From Fusobacterium sp. (GTDB taxonomy: Bacteria > Fusobacteriota > Fusobacteriia > Fusobacteriales > Fusobacteriaceae), in contig NZ_JAWDXO010000046.1 of NCBI RefSeq assembly GCF_032477075.1, forward strand, positions 1-23,197: a stretch of DNA of 23,197 nt, in the 5' to 3' direction. The position numbers were made by a program, and so were the translations under genes. Under the pieces are notes generated by a model, which saw only the letters and a list, made by a program, of their open reading frames with translations, was not told where the DNA came from and did not search any database. Positions 1-6,215 of this stretch are shown here, in pieces (position 1 is the first letter of the stretch; each line of letters opens with the position of its first letter).

Positions 1-19
1 TTTTAATAACTTTTTTCAT
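1..19 (-). CDS. 5' end of a truncated gene, product unknown
   Basis: Only the first six codons (reading MKKVIK) are inside the window; the gene runs off the left edge. The start is supported by a GGAGG ribosome binding site at 24-28, five bases or so before the ATG, and by a strong promoter further upstream (77-104). The Lys-rich opening would fit a signal peptide, but six residues are not enough to say. Confidence 0.6.
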
Positions 20-76
20 TTTTCCTCCCAGATTTTTTTCATATGCAGAATATACAATTCTATATACGTGAATAAT

Positions 77-104
77 ATTATATCCATTTAATTCTTAAAG
101 TCAA
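77..104 (-). promoter_or_regulatory. Sigma-70-type promoter for the truncated left-edge gene
   Basis: On the minus strand, TTGACT and a perfect TATAAT are separated by 16 bases. Transcription would start near 70, giving a leader of about 50 bases before the ATG at 19. This is one of the best vegetative promoters in the window. Confidence 0.7.
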
Positions 105-175
105 GAGATAAACTCCTATTCTTAACTCTGCTTAACATCAATTAACAATTATCCATATTTCATTTGAATAAAAAA

Positions 176-207
176 GAAACTGATTATCTTGATTCTTAAT
201 CAGTCTC
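176..207 (-). terminator. Rho-independent terminator of the PHP gene
   Basis: The minus strand forms an 11-bp stem (GAGACTGATTA with TAATCAGTTTC, one G-T pair) around a 10-base loop and runs into six T residues. It lies 13 bases after the stop of the PHP-domain gene. Confidence 0.8.
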
Positions 208-219
208 TCATATTTTTTA

Positions 220-1122
220 CTATTTTAATTTTTCCATAAAATCTTTTACTAATTTTTCTCTCATATCTTCATATTTTTCAGGAACTGGATATCCTTTTAG
301 TTTTATTTGAGGTTTATTTTTTCCATGAAAATCGCTGCCAAATGTCATAAGAAGATTATTTTTTTCAGCTTTGTTATAGAAATATTCTATCTGTTCTAAA
401 GAATGATATGTGCTAAATACTTCAATACCATCTATTCCTTCTTTTATTATATCATCTACTATTTCCAAACAATTTTTAAAGTTATTTCCTGGATGAGCCA
501 ATACAGCTAATCCTCCGCTTTCTTTTATCAGTTTTATTATTTCAGTCATAGATCTGAATTCAATAGGAATGTAAGCTATTTTTCCCTGTGAAAAAAAATC
601 CCAATAAAAATGTACAAAAGGCATATCGCTCTTCATTCCATTATTAAAGTATTCCTTCAACAATGGATTATTTCTATTTTTCTCTTCTTCCAGTACTACT
701 TCTCCAATTATTTCTCCTGTAACAATATTTCCATCAGCTATTCTGAATATTTTTTGCTCATCTATTATTAAATCAGTATTAGCTTTTAATTTTTCTATTT
801 TAATTTTAGCTATTGCTATCTCTTTTTCAAATATTTCTTTCTCTATTTCAAGAAATTCTTTTCTTTTATAATCTATACCATATCCAAGCATATGAAGATT
901 TATACCTTTATATACACAATCTATCTCTATTCCGCTTATTATTTTTATTCCTGTTTTTTTTCCTGACTCTATCATTTCACCTGTTCCTTTTACAGAGTTA
1001 TGATCTGTCAAGGCCATTATTTCCATTCCCTCTTCTTTTCCTATTTTAATTATCTCTTCTGATGAAAATTCACCATCATCACTATATAAAGAATGTATAT
1101 GTAAATCTATATTCTTGCTCAT
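220..1122 (-). CDS. PHP-domain metal-dependent phosphoesterase
   Basis: 300-residue cytoplasmic protein of the PHP (polymerase and histidinol phosphatase) superfamily. Metal ligands visible are the HIH pair (residues 8 and 10), the SDD that follows, TDHN at 39-42, a GIEI acid near 65, the LAHPGNN histidine in the second half, and GSDFHG near the C-terminus. This is the pattern of the stand-alone TrpH-like PHP enzymes that hydrolyse phosphate esters such as nucleoside 3',5'-bisphosphates. A 45-residue insertion in the middle is usual for this group. The start has a GGGGGAAGG ribosome binding site directly upstream. The gene is monocistronic, with its own terminator. The fold is clear, but the exact substrate cannot be read from the sequence. 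Confidence 0.88.
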   Translation of the reverse strand: MSKNIDLHIHSLYSDDGEFSSEEIIKIGKEEGMEIMALTDHNSVKGTGEMIESGKKTGIKIISGIEIDCVYKGINLHMLGYGIDYKRKEFLEIEKEIFEKEIAIAKIKIEKLKANTDLIIDEQKIFRIADGNIVTGEIIGEVVLEEEKNRNNPLLKEYFNNGMKSDMPFVHFYWDFFSQGKIAYIPIEFRSMTEIIKLIKESGGLAVLAHPGNNFKNCLEIVDDIIKEGIDGIEVFSTYHSLEQIEYFYNKAEKNNLLMTFGSDFHGKNKPQIKLKGYPVPEKYEDMREKLVKDFMEKLK

Positions 1123-1217
1123 ACCTTCCCCCTTCTACTTCTATTACATATATTTTATCAGAAAACTCTAAACTATTCTTCTTTTTTTCTGTAATCTTAT
1201 CATTTTATACTCTTAAT

Positions 1218-1246
1218 TTTATCTATTTTTACTTTATAAATATAAT
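1218..1246 (+). promoter_or_regulatory. Possible promoter of the UPF0339 gene
   Basis: A perfect TATAAT at 1241-1246 follows TTTATC at 1218-1223 with a 17-base spacer, implying a leader of about 90 bases. The -35 is weak and the surroundings are AT-rich, so this is tentative. Confidence 0.35.
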
Positions 1247-1339
1247 TTTTAATAAAATAAAAAGGATTTAAAAAAATTATTTAGAAAACAAGACATAAGG
1301 TTGCTACTACTTAATTATTTAACTTAAGGAGGTGTATTT

Positions 1340-1522
1340 ATGTATTTTAAGATTTTCAAAGCTAAAAATGAACAATTTTATTTTAATGGATATGGGAACA
1401 ATCATGAAATTATCCTTACAAGTGAAATGTATAAAACTAAGCAAGCTGCTCTTAATACAGTTGATGCCATCAAGTCTCAAGCAGAAAAAGCTGAGGTTAA
1501 AGATGAAACTGAAAAAAAATAA
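1340..1522 (+). CDS. Small UPF0339 / DUF1508 (YegP-like) protein
   Basis: 60-residue protein matching a single UPF0339 repeat: an N-terminal YFKIFKAKNEQFYF strand pair, then a segment with ILTSEMY and a helix starting TKQAAL. E. coli YegP carries two such repeats in tandem, so this is the one-repeat form. The last ten residues or so are a charged tail. An ideal AAGGAGGTG ribosome binding site at 1326-1334 fixes the start, and a terminator follows seven bases after the stop, so it is a single-gene unit. The molecular function of the family is not established. An overlapping frame at 1332-1541 is a shadow of this gene. Confidence 0.88.
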   Translation: MYFKIFKAKNEQFYFNGYGNNHEIILTSEMYKTKQAALNTVDAIKSQAEKAEVKDETEKK

Positions 1523-1528
1523 TCCATT

Positions 1529-1551
1529 TGCCTTCTCTTAAAGAGAGGGCA
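1529..1551 (+). terminator. Rho-independent terminator of the UPF0339 gene
   Basis: A 10-bp stem (TGCCTTCTCT with AGAGAGGGCA, one G-T pair) with a 3-base loop, followed by TTATTTTTTT. Confidence 0.85.
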
Positions 1552-1561
1552 TTATTTTTTT

Positions 1562-1985
1562 ATATATTTTTTAGACTCTTATTTCTTCTATATCTCTTTT
1601 TTAAATTTATTCCCCTATATTTTTGTAAAAGAATTTTTAAAAAAATTCATTAAAATATAAACCATTTTTTTCTATCTTCTAATATATTTTCCTTTATAAT
1701 TCTTTAATATATTGATAACATATAGCTTTTTTAGTTACTAATACAAAGCTAATCATATATAAAAATTTTAATTCTTCCTTATAAATCTGAATGAAATAAT
1801 CTTAACTGATAAACTTAATAAAAATATATACAAATTATAAAAGTCACCTATAAGACACACCATTGTATTAAAAGTACATGTAATTGTATACAAAATGACA
1901 TAAAACTAATATAAAATTATATCAATCAGATATAAAATAATTATCAATTTATAATAATTTTATATGAAAGGAGAGATGGAATTTT
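1562..1985. other. Gene-free AT-rich stretch with leader of the next operon
   Basis: No open frame with a ribosome binding site was found up to about 1880. The right end holds a promoter (1884-1912) and an 11-bp inverted repeat (TATAAAATTAT at 1910-1920 and its complement at 1954-1964) in the leader. The sequence is so AT-rich that the repeat may be chance. Confidence 0.5.
1884..1912 (+). promoter_or_regulatory. Probable promoter of the HTH-Rrf2 operon
   Basis: TTGTAT (1884-1889), a 17-base spacer and TAATAT (1907-1912). Transcription would begin near 1919, about 67 bases before the ATG at 1986. Confidence 0.5.
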
Positions 1986-2351
1986 ATGAAGTTATTTATA
2001 TTATTGCCTATAATATTGATTTTAATGTACTTTTATTATAAAAAGAAAAGAATGAATTACTCTGAAAAAGACTTTCAAATAATAGTTCAAGATATAATTC
2101 TTAGAAAAAAACAGATTTTAACACTCGAATTTTTAGAATTAAAAAGAAAAGAAAAAAATATCTCTATTTCTCAACTAACAAAAGAAACAGAAATCGGAGA
2201 AAATGAGTTATTAAAAATATTAACTGGAGGTTACGACCTATCAACAAAAGAAAAACTTAAAAGGTATTTAAATTTAGTAGAATTATTATTTCTGGAAATT
2301 GGAATTAATAGAATAGTTTTGACTGAAATATGGGAAAAAAATCTAAAATAG
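1986..2351 (+). CDS. Membrane-anchored protein with XRE-like helix-turn-helix
   Basis: 121 residues. Residues 2-18 are a single hydrophobic segment (LFILLPIILILMYFYY) followed by KKKKR, so the rest should lie in the cytoplasm. Residues about 57-95 (from ISISQLTKETEIGENELL through the segment with LSTKEKLKRYLNLV) have the spacing of a lambda-repressor/XRE-type helix-turn-helix. That reading is by pattern only. It precedes an Rrf2-family gene by 34 bases with no terminator between, so the two are probably co-transcribed. An AAAGGAGAG ribosome binding site lies upstream. A membrane-tethered DNA-binding protein next to a regulator suggests signal input at the membrane, but the target is unknown. 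It could instead be a lineage-specific protein without DNA binding. Confidence 0.65.
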   Translation: MKLFILLPIILILMYFYYKKKRMNYSEKDFQIIVQDIILRKKQILTLEFLELKRKEKNISISQLTKETEIGENELLKILTGGYDLSTKEKLKRYLNLVELLFLEIGINRIVLTEIWEKNLK

Positions 2352-2385
2352 CTTTAATTATTTAAAATAAATTTAGGAGGAAATT

Positions 2386-2763
2386 ATGAAACTGACACAA
2401 GAAACTTATTACGGAATAAAATTGGTAGAATCTTTAGGGAATTTAAACAAAGGAGATATAAAATCAGCTGCTGAGTTATCCTCAGAATTAGGAATATCAG
2501 TGAAATTTATACTAAAGATATTAAGAAGATTAAAACAAGCAAATATTTTAGATTCATACCGTGGAATAACAGGTGGTTACAGCCTAAAGAAAAAAACAGT
2601 AAGTTTATATGAAATTATAGAAATACTGCAAGGTGAACTATATATAGTAAATGAGTTCAAAGATAAAAAGAAAGATAATTCTGGTTTCAGAAGTGAATTA
2701 GAAAAAATTCAAAAAGATAATATAGAAAGATTAAAAAAATTAGAAATAAAGAAAAAAGAATAG
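2386..2763 (+). CDS. Rrf2-family transcriptional regulator (paralog 1)
   Basis: 125-residue winged-helix regulator of the Rrf2 family. The N-terminal helix is LTQETYYGIKLVESL, the recognition region is AELSSELGISVKFILKILRRLKQANIL, and the wing is SYRGITGGYSLKK, followed by the typical SLYEIIEILQGE segment. Unlike IscR, NsrR or RsrR, it has no cysteine at all, so it cannot bind an Fe-S cluster in the canonical way and must sense something else or be constitutive. The C-terminus is a Lys-rich helix (FRSELEKIQKDNIERLKKL). A GGAGG ribosome binding site precedes the ATG. It lies downstream of the membrane HTH gene and has two paralogs just beyond it. Confidence 0.85.
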   Translation: MKLTQETYYGIKLVESLGNLNKGDIKSAAELSSELGISVKFILKILRRLKQANILDSYRGITGGYSLKKKTVSLYEIIEILQGELYIVNEFKDKKKDNSGFRSELEKIQKDNIERLKKLEIKKKE

Positions 2764-2773
2764 AAGCAGCTCG

Positions 2774-2804
2774 AAAAACTAGGAAATTTTTATTCCTAGT
2801 TTTT
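2774..2804 (+). terminator. Rho-independent terminator after Rrf2 paralog 1
   Basis: Perfect 12-bp stem (AAAAACTAGGAA with TTCCTAGTTTTT), 7-base loop, continuing T tract. It separates paralog 1 from paralog 2. Confidence 0.85.
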
Positions 2805-2998
2805 TTATTTTTAAATTATAAAAAATTTTTTTATAAAATAGTAAAGGAAATTTAAAAATAATCGGGAATATAATAATAAATTCAAAGTATATGAAAAAAA
2901 ATAAAACACTTGAAAATAAAAAAATTACCCTTCCTTAATATTTTTATGGAGAGAAATATTTCAATAATAAAACATGAAAAGTAAAAATAGGAGGTTAA

Positions 2999-3370
2999 AT
3001 GAAGCTGACATTAGAAAGTTATTATGGAATAAAGTTAGTTAAATATTTATCAAACAAGAGAGATATTGTAAGTTTAAGAGATATTGCTGGCGAATTAAAC
3101 ATATCTCCTCAGTTTACACTTAAAATTTTAAAAATATTGAAAGAGACAGAAATGCTGGTATTATATGAAGGAAAGCCAACAAAATGTGAATTAAAAAAAG
3201 AGGAAGTTAGCTTTTATGAAATTATTTATACATTTCAAGGAGAACTTTTTCTAATTGATCCCTTTAAAGAGAAAAAAGAAGATAATTGCAGTTTCAGAAG
3301 CGAGTTAGAAAAAATTCAAGAAGATAGTATAAAAAGATTAAAAAAATTGAAAATATGGAAAAGAAAATAA
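2999..3370 (+). CDS. Rrf2-family transcriptional regulator (paralog 2)
   Basis: 123 residues, clearly a duplicate of the gene at 2386. Both begin MKLT-x-E-x-YYGIKLV and share a near-identical C-terminal helix (FRSELEKIQ-x-D-x-I-x-RLKKL). The wing differs: the usual RG-x-x-GGY loop is replaced by YEGKPTKCELKK, so the GGY motif is lost and DNA specificity has probably changed. Its two cysteines (one in the wing, one in the C-terminal part) do not form the three-Cys cluster motif of IscR-like members. A TAGGAGG ribosome binding site precedes the start. It sits 194 bases after the terminator of paralog 1, so it needs its own promoter, which I could not identify. Confidence 0.82.
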   Translation: MKLTLESYYGIKLVKYLSNKRDIVSLRDIAGELNISPQFTLKILKILKETEMLVLYEGKPTKCELKKEEVSFYEIIYTFQGELFLIDPFKEKKEDNCSFRSELEKIQEDSIKRLKKLKIWKRK

Positions 3371-3447
3371 AAACTACTAAAACAAAGTCTTTCATCCATT
3401 ATTTTCCAATTTTTCAAGTACTTTCAATAATTAAATTAATTAGAAAT

Positions 3448-3825
3448 TCACTTTATTTTAGTTATTTTCATCTTTTTTAGTTTATCTATAATATCATTTT
3501 GTAGATCTTTAAGTTCAGTTACCCATAATTCTTTTTCTTTTTTCTTCTTTTTAAATTCAGATACAAGATATAATTCCCCTTGAATTACCATTATTATTTC
3601 ATATAAATTTATCTCATCTACTTTAAGATTATATCCTCCCTTTATTCCCCTATGAGCCTCAACAATCTCAGCTTTTTTTAAAATTTGCAGAATTTTTAAA
3701 GCAAATTTTAATGAAATGTTTTTTTCACTTGCTATTTCCTTTGCAGGGACAATCTCTCCCTCTGGAAAAGTTGATAAAAACTTTATCATTTTTATTGCTT
3801 CATAACTTTCTTGTATAATTTTCAT
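3448..3825 (-). CDS. Rrf2-family transcriptional regulator (paralog 3)
   Basis: 125 residues from the start chosen here (opening MKIIQESYEAIKMIKFL), the same length as paralog 1. It has the Rrf2 helix-turn-helix (AKEIASEKNISLKFALKIL), the wing AHRGIKGGYNL and the NLYEIIMVIQGELYLV segment. No cysteine is present. A longer frame starts at 3861, but I reject that start. A TATAAT -10 box lies at 3862-3867 (minus), which puts the transcript start inside the extension, and an AGGGGGAGA ribosome binding site stands just before 3825. The gene converges on paralog 2. It is the most diverged of the three. Confidence 0.85.
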   Translation of the reverse strand: MKIIQESYEAIKMIKFLSTFPEGEIVPAKEIASEKNISLKFALKILQILKKAEIVEAHRGIKGGYNLKVDEINLYEIIMVIQGELYLVSEFKKKKKEKELWVTELKDLQNDIIDKLKKMKITKIK

Positions 3826-3861
3826 ATTTCTCCCCCTCTTGTTCATAAAACCATTAATCAT

Positions 3862-3867
3862 ATTATA
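3862..3867 (-). promoter_or_regulatory. -10 box of the paralog 3 promoter
   Basis: Minus-strand TATAAT with only a poor -35 (TTATAA, 17 bases upstream). Transcription would start near 3855, about 30 bases before the ATG at 3825. Confidence 0.45.
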
Positions 3868-3925
3868 CTAGAAATAATAAAGTTTTATAAGCATTTTATT
3901 TATAAATTCTATTAAAAAAAGAAAA

Positions 3926-3958
3926 TGATCTTTTACTATGAAACACAATAAAAGATCA
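3926..3958 (-). terminator. Rho-independent terminator of the sigma-factor gene
   Basis: Perfect 10-bp stem (TGATCTTTTA with TAAAAGATCA) and 13-base loop; on the minus strand it runs into TTTTCTTTTTTT. It lies 19 bases past the sigma-factor stop. Confidence 0.78.
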
Positions 3959-3976
3959 CTTTGCTTTTATAATTAA

Positions 3977-4576
3977 CTACTTACTATCATATTCTTGAAA
4001 AAATATTTTTATCTTTTTTTTAATTCTTTGAATTGCATTGTCTACTGATTTTACTTTTTTCCCTGTTTCCTTAGCTATTTCTGTATATGTCATTTCTAAT
4101 AGAATGTATTCAAAAAGCTCTTTCTCCATTTCACTTAAACTTGTTTTCACATATTTCATTAATGCTATATATTTTTCTTTCTCTAAATAAATTTCTTCTG
4201 GATTATAATAATCTGCTGTTTTTCCTGAATTATCATAATAATCACAATTCTTTTTAACATTTTGAATCTGAGCAGAAAAAGATGAACTTAATACTTTATT
4301 TTTCTTAGAATTTGAAATTTTAATTGCAGTTATTAAATGTCTTCTTATACAAAGAGTTGCAAAAGTTTTAAATGAAGCTTTCTTATTAAACTTGTAATAA
4401 TTAACAGCTTTTAAAAGTCCAATCCTTGCTTCTTGAAGAACATCTTCTTTGTCACCACCAATAATAAAAAAATTTCTTGCTGAAAGATGAATAAGGTTGT
4501 TAAAAGATTCAAAAATTTCATCCATAGCTTCATCATTTCCTTCTTTAGCTTCTTGAATCAATTGTAAATATTTCAT
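3977..4576 (-). CDS. SigH-like sigma-70-family RNA polymerase sigma factor
   Basis: 199 residues with sigma region 2 (about 15-95, including EDVLQEARIGLLKAVNYYKF and FKTFATLCIRRHLITAIK) and region 4 (about 140-195, ending in a helix-turn-helix with VKSVDNAIQRIKKKI). The strings FATLC-x-R-x-x-ITAIK and VKS-x-DNA-x-QR-x-K line up closely with Bacillus subtilis SigH (sigma-30), better than with SigA or ECF factors. Length also fits (SigH is a little over 200). Region 1.1 is absent, so this is an alternative sigma factor. A GGGAGTG ribosome binding site precedes the ATG. It is a single gene with its own terminator. No anti-sigma gene is adjacent, so control is probably transcriptional or by stability. 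The regulon is unknown. Confidence 0.85.
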   Translation of the reverse strand: MKYLQLIQEAKEGNDEAMDEIFESFNNLIHLSARNFFIIGGDKEDVLQEARIGLLKAVNYYKFNKKASFKTFATLCIRRHLITAIKISNSKKNKVLSSSFSAQIQNVKKNCDYYDNSGKTADYYNPEEIYLEKEKYIALMKYVKTSLSEMEKELFEYILLEMTYTEIAKETGKKVKSVDNAIQRIKKKIKIFFQEYDSK

Positions 4577-5030
4577 AAAATCACTCCCTCTATTTTACTT
4601 TATTGGTTAAGTATATTTTTTATGATATTTTTAAATTTAATTAATTAAACATAATACTTTTATAGTTCTTCAATCAAACAAATAACATCATTACAACTCT
4701 TATTAACTTACCTAATTAAGTATAATATAAAGGCTATAAACTATAAAAAATAAATTATACAAATAATAATTTATGAATAAATTAATAGAAAATTTTAAAA
4801 ATAACTTTCTCTTAAAACGTTTTCAGTTAAAAAGAATTCCTTACAAAAAGCCTCTTCTTTTTATAATTTAAACTTCTTGATAAATAAATTAGTAATATTA
4901 TTCTCCAAAATATTTCAATTCCTTTTTAATTTTTTATTTTTTTAAAAATTTACATAAAAAAGAATTTGAAATTATTAAAGTATAATCTTAATATAGATAT
5001 TTCCTCAAAGACGTTTATATATAGTTATAA
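4577..5030. other. Gene-free AT-rich stretch
   Basis: No frame with a credible ribosome binding site and coding character was found. TATAAT occurs at several points (for example near 4725) without good -35 partners. The stretch upstream of the strong hairpin at 5031-5060 could carry a small RNA, but nothing in it is recognisable. Confidence 0.4.
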
Positions 5031-5060
5031 AAAAGAGCCTCTTTCTCCAGAGGCTCTTTT
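5031..5060. terminator. Bidirectional Rho-independent terminator
   Basis: Perfect 12-bp stem (AAAAGAGCCTCT with AGAGGCTCTTTT) and 6-base loop, with a T tract on both strands. On the minus strand it terminates the flavin-reductase-like gene, 52 bases after its stop. On the plus strand no upstream gene is visible. Confidence 0.88.
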
Positions 5061-5111
5061 TTGTATAAAATATAAGGAGAGCAGTAATATAATTACTCCC
5101 TACATTGTTTA

Positions 5112-5624
5112 TTATTCTTTTACAAATACTTTTTCTAATTCTCCTACATACATTATATGATAATCTCTATCTGGGTAACATTCTTTATCAGAATCTTTAT
5201 CTATAAAAAATTGTTCTTCTAAAGGTTGTGAATAAAGTTTTCTACATATAATAACTGTTTCAGCTTCTTTAAATACAGGAACTTCATTTTCATGATCTAT
5301 AGTTAATCCTACTTTCTCTATTTTATTTTCATTTTTTCCAGAAGCTGTTCCCAAATAACCCAACTGTTTTCTGTAGCTTTCATCAAAAAAAGTAAGTGAA
5401 AATCTTTCAGCCTCATCTACAAATCCCTTAGTAAAACGTTGAGGACGAATAAAAATAAAAACTACATTCTTCTTCCAGAGAACTCCAAATCCTCCCCATG
5501 AAGCTGTCATAGTATTTATTTCTTCACTATTTTTCTCAGCAGTTATAAGCATCCATTTCTTTCCTATCATTTCAAAAGTATTTTCGTTTATTTTCTCTGC
5601 TTTGATTTCTTTAAAATTTTTCAT
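5112..5624 (-). CDS. Flavin reductase-like (FMN-binding split-barrel) protein
   Basis: 170-residue soluble protein. Residues about 15-120 (MIGKKWMLITAE, then INTMTASWGGFGVLW, FIRPQRFTKGFVDEAERFSLTFFDE) follow the flavin reductase-like domain pattern: an N/T-x-MTASW strand that contacts FMN and an RP-x-R-x-T/S motif for the phosphate. In anaerobes such proteins are usually annotated as flavin reductase family members of unknown electron acceptor. A CAGGAGGTAG ribosome binding site precedes the ATG. The gene diverges from the macrodomain gene; their -10 boxes overlap near 5670-5677. It ends at the strong hairpin at 5031-5060. Confidence 0.83.
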   Translation of the reverse strand: MKNFKEIKAEKINENTFEMIGKKWMLITAEKNSEEINTMTASWGGFGVLWKKNVVFIFIRPQRFTKGFVDEAERFSLTFFDESYRKQLGYLGTASGKNENKIEKVGLTIDHENEVPVFKEAETVIICRKLYSQPLEEQFFIDKDSDKECYPDRDYHIMYVGELEKVFVKE

Positions 5625-5648
5625 GCACTACCTCCTGCTCTTTATTTT

Positions 5649-5677
5649 TTGCATTTTCTTCATATTTGAATTATAAT
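5649..5677 (+). promoter_or_regulatory. Promoter of the macrodomain / sigma-54 activator / maturase operon
   Basis: TTGCAT (5649-5654), a 17-base spacer and a perfect TATAAT (5672-5677). Transcription would begin near 5684, about 50 bases before the ATG at 5733. The -10 overlaps a minus-strand TATAAT at 5670-5675 that could serve the divergent flavin-reductase gene. Confidence 0.65.
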
Positions 5678-5732
5678 ATAGATATTGAATAAAGTACAGA
5701 ATTTTCAATAATATCCATCACAAGGAGAGCTT

Positions 5733-6200
5733 ATGAATAAAATACATTATTTAAAAGGAGATGCAGTGTATCCTCAGGCAAAAGGAAATATTATCATTGC
5801 TCATATATGTAATGATATAGGAGTATGGGGAAGAGGTTTTGTTGTTGCTCTTTCAGCCAGATGGATAGCTCCTGAAATTGAGTATCTCATATGGCGTAAA
5901 GAAGGAAATGACTTTTCTCTTGGAAATGTCCAGTTTGTAAAAGTTACTACTGCTGTAACAGTCGCCAATATGATTGCTCAACATGATATCATATCAAAAA
6001 ATGGTGTCCCTCCTATCAGATATGATGCTCTTGAAATATGTTTAGAAAAAATAACACAAAGAGCTGTTGAGTTGGAAGCTTCTATACATATGCCAAGAAT
6101 AGGAAGTGGTTTTGCTGGAGGAAGCTGGAAAGTTATTGAAGATATTATTCTTAAAGCAATTATTTCTAAGTATATTGAAGTTTATATATATGATTTATAA
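5733..6200 (+). CDS. Macrodomain protein (Poa1p/TARG1-like)
   Basis: 155 residues, essentially a bare macrodomain. Visible motifs are KGDA at 8-11, the ADP-ribose-binding stretch AHICNDIGVWGRGF at 23-36, and the phosphate loop PRIGSGFAGG at 121-130. The HICND/G-x-WG-x-GF and RIGSGFAGG signatures resemble the ALC1/TARG1 and yeast Poa1p (ADP-ribose 1''-phosphate phosphatase) branch more than the MacroD branch. Members bind ADP-ribose and often hydrolyse ADP-ribosyl esters or ADP-ribose-1''-phosphate; which one applies here cannot be told. It is the first gene of an operon, ending 15 bases before the sigma-54 activator, which has its own AAAGGGGGA ribosome binding site. A role beside a sigma-54 activator is not explained. 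Confidence 0.87.
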   Translation: MNKIHYLKGDAVYPQAKGNIIIAHICNDIGVWGRGFVVALSARWIAPEIEYLIWRKEGNDFSLGNVQFVKVTTAVTVANMIAQHDIISKNGVPPIRYDALEICLEKITQRAVELEASIHMPRIGSGFAGGSWKVIEDIILKAIISKYIEVYIYDL

Positions 6201-6215
6201 AAGAAAGGGGGAGTT

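Noticed and set aside
813..1271. Two plus-strand frames of 78 and 69 codons opposite and upstream of the PHP gene
   Set aside because: Leu/Phe/Ser-rich shadows of the minus-strand coding sequence or of AT-rich leader DNA, with no ribosome binding site.
1910..1964. 11-bp inverted repeat in the leader of the HTH-Rrf2 operon as an operator
   Set aside because: Made only of A and T in an AT-rich stretch with a 33-base gap, so chance is a sufficient explanation.
3826..3861. 12-residue N-terminal extension of Rrf2 paralog 3
   Set aside because: Its ATG abuts a TATAAT -10 box, so it would precede the transcript start; the downstream ATG has a good ribosome binding site and gives the paralogs' length.
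4966..5160. 64-codon plus-strand frame with a TTG start
   Set aside because: It runs through the perfect terminator hairpin at 5031-5060 and into the antisense of the flavin-reductase gene; no ribosome binding site.
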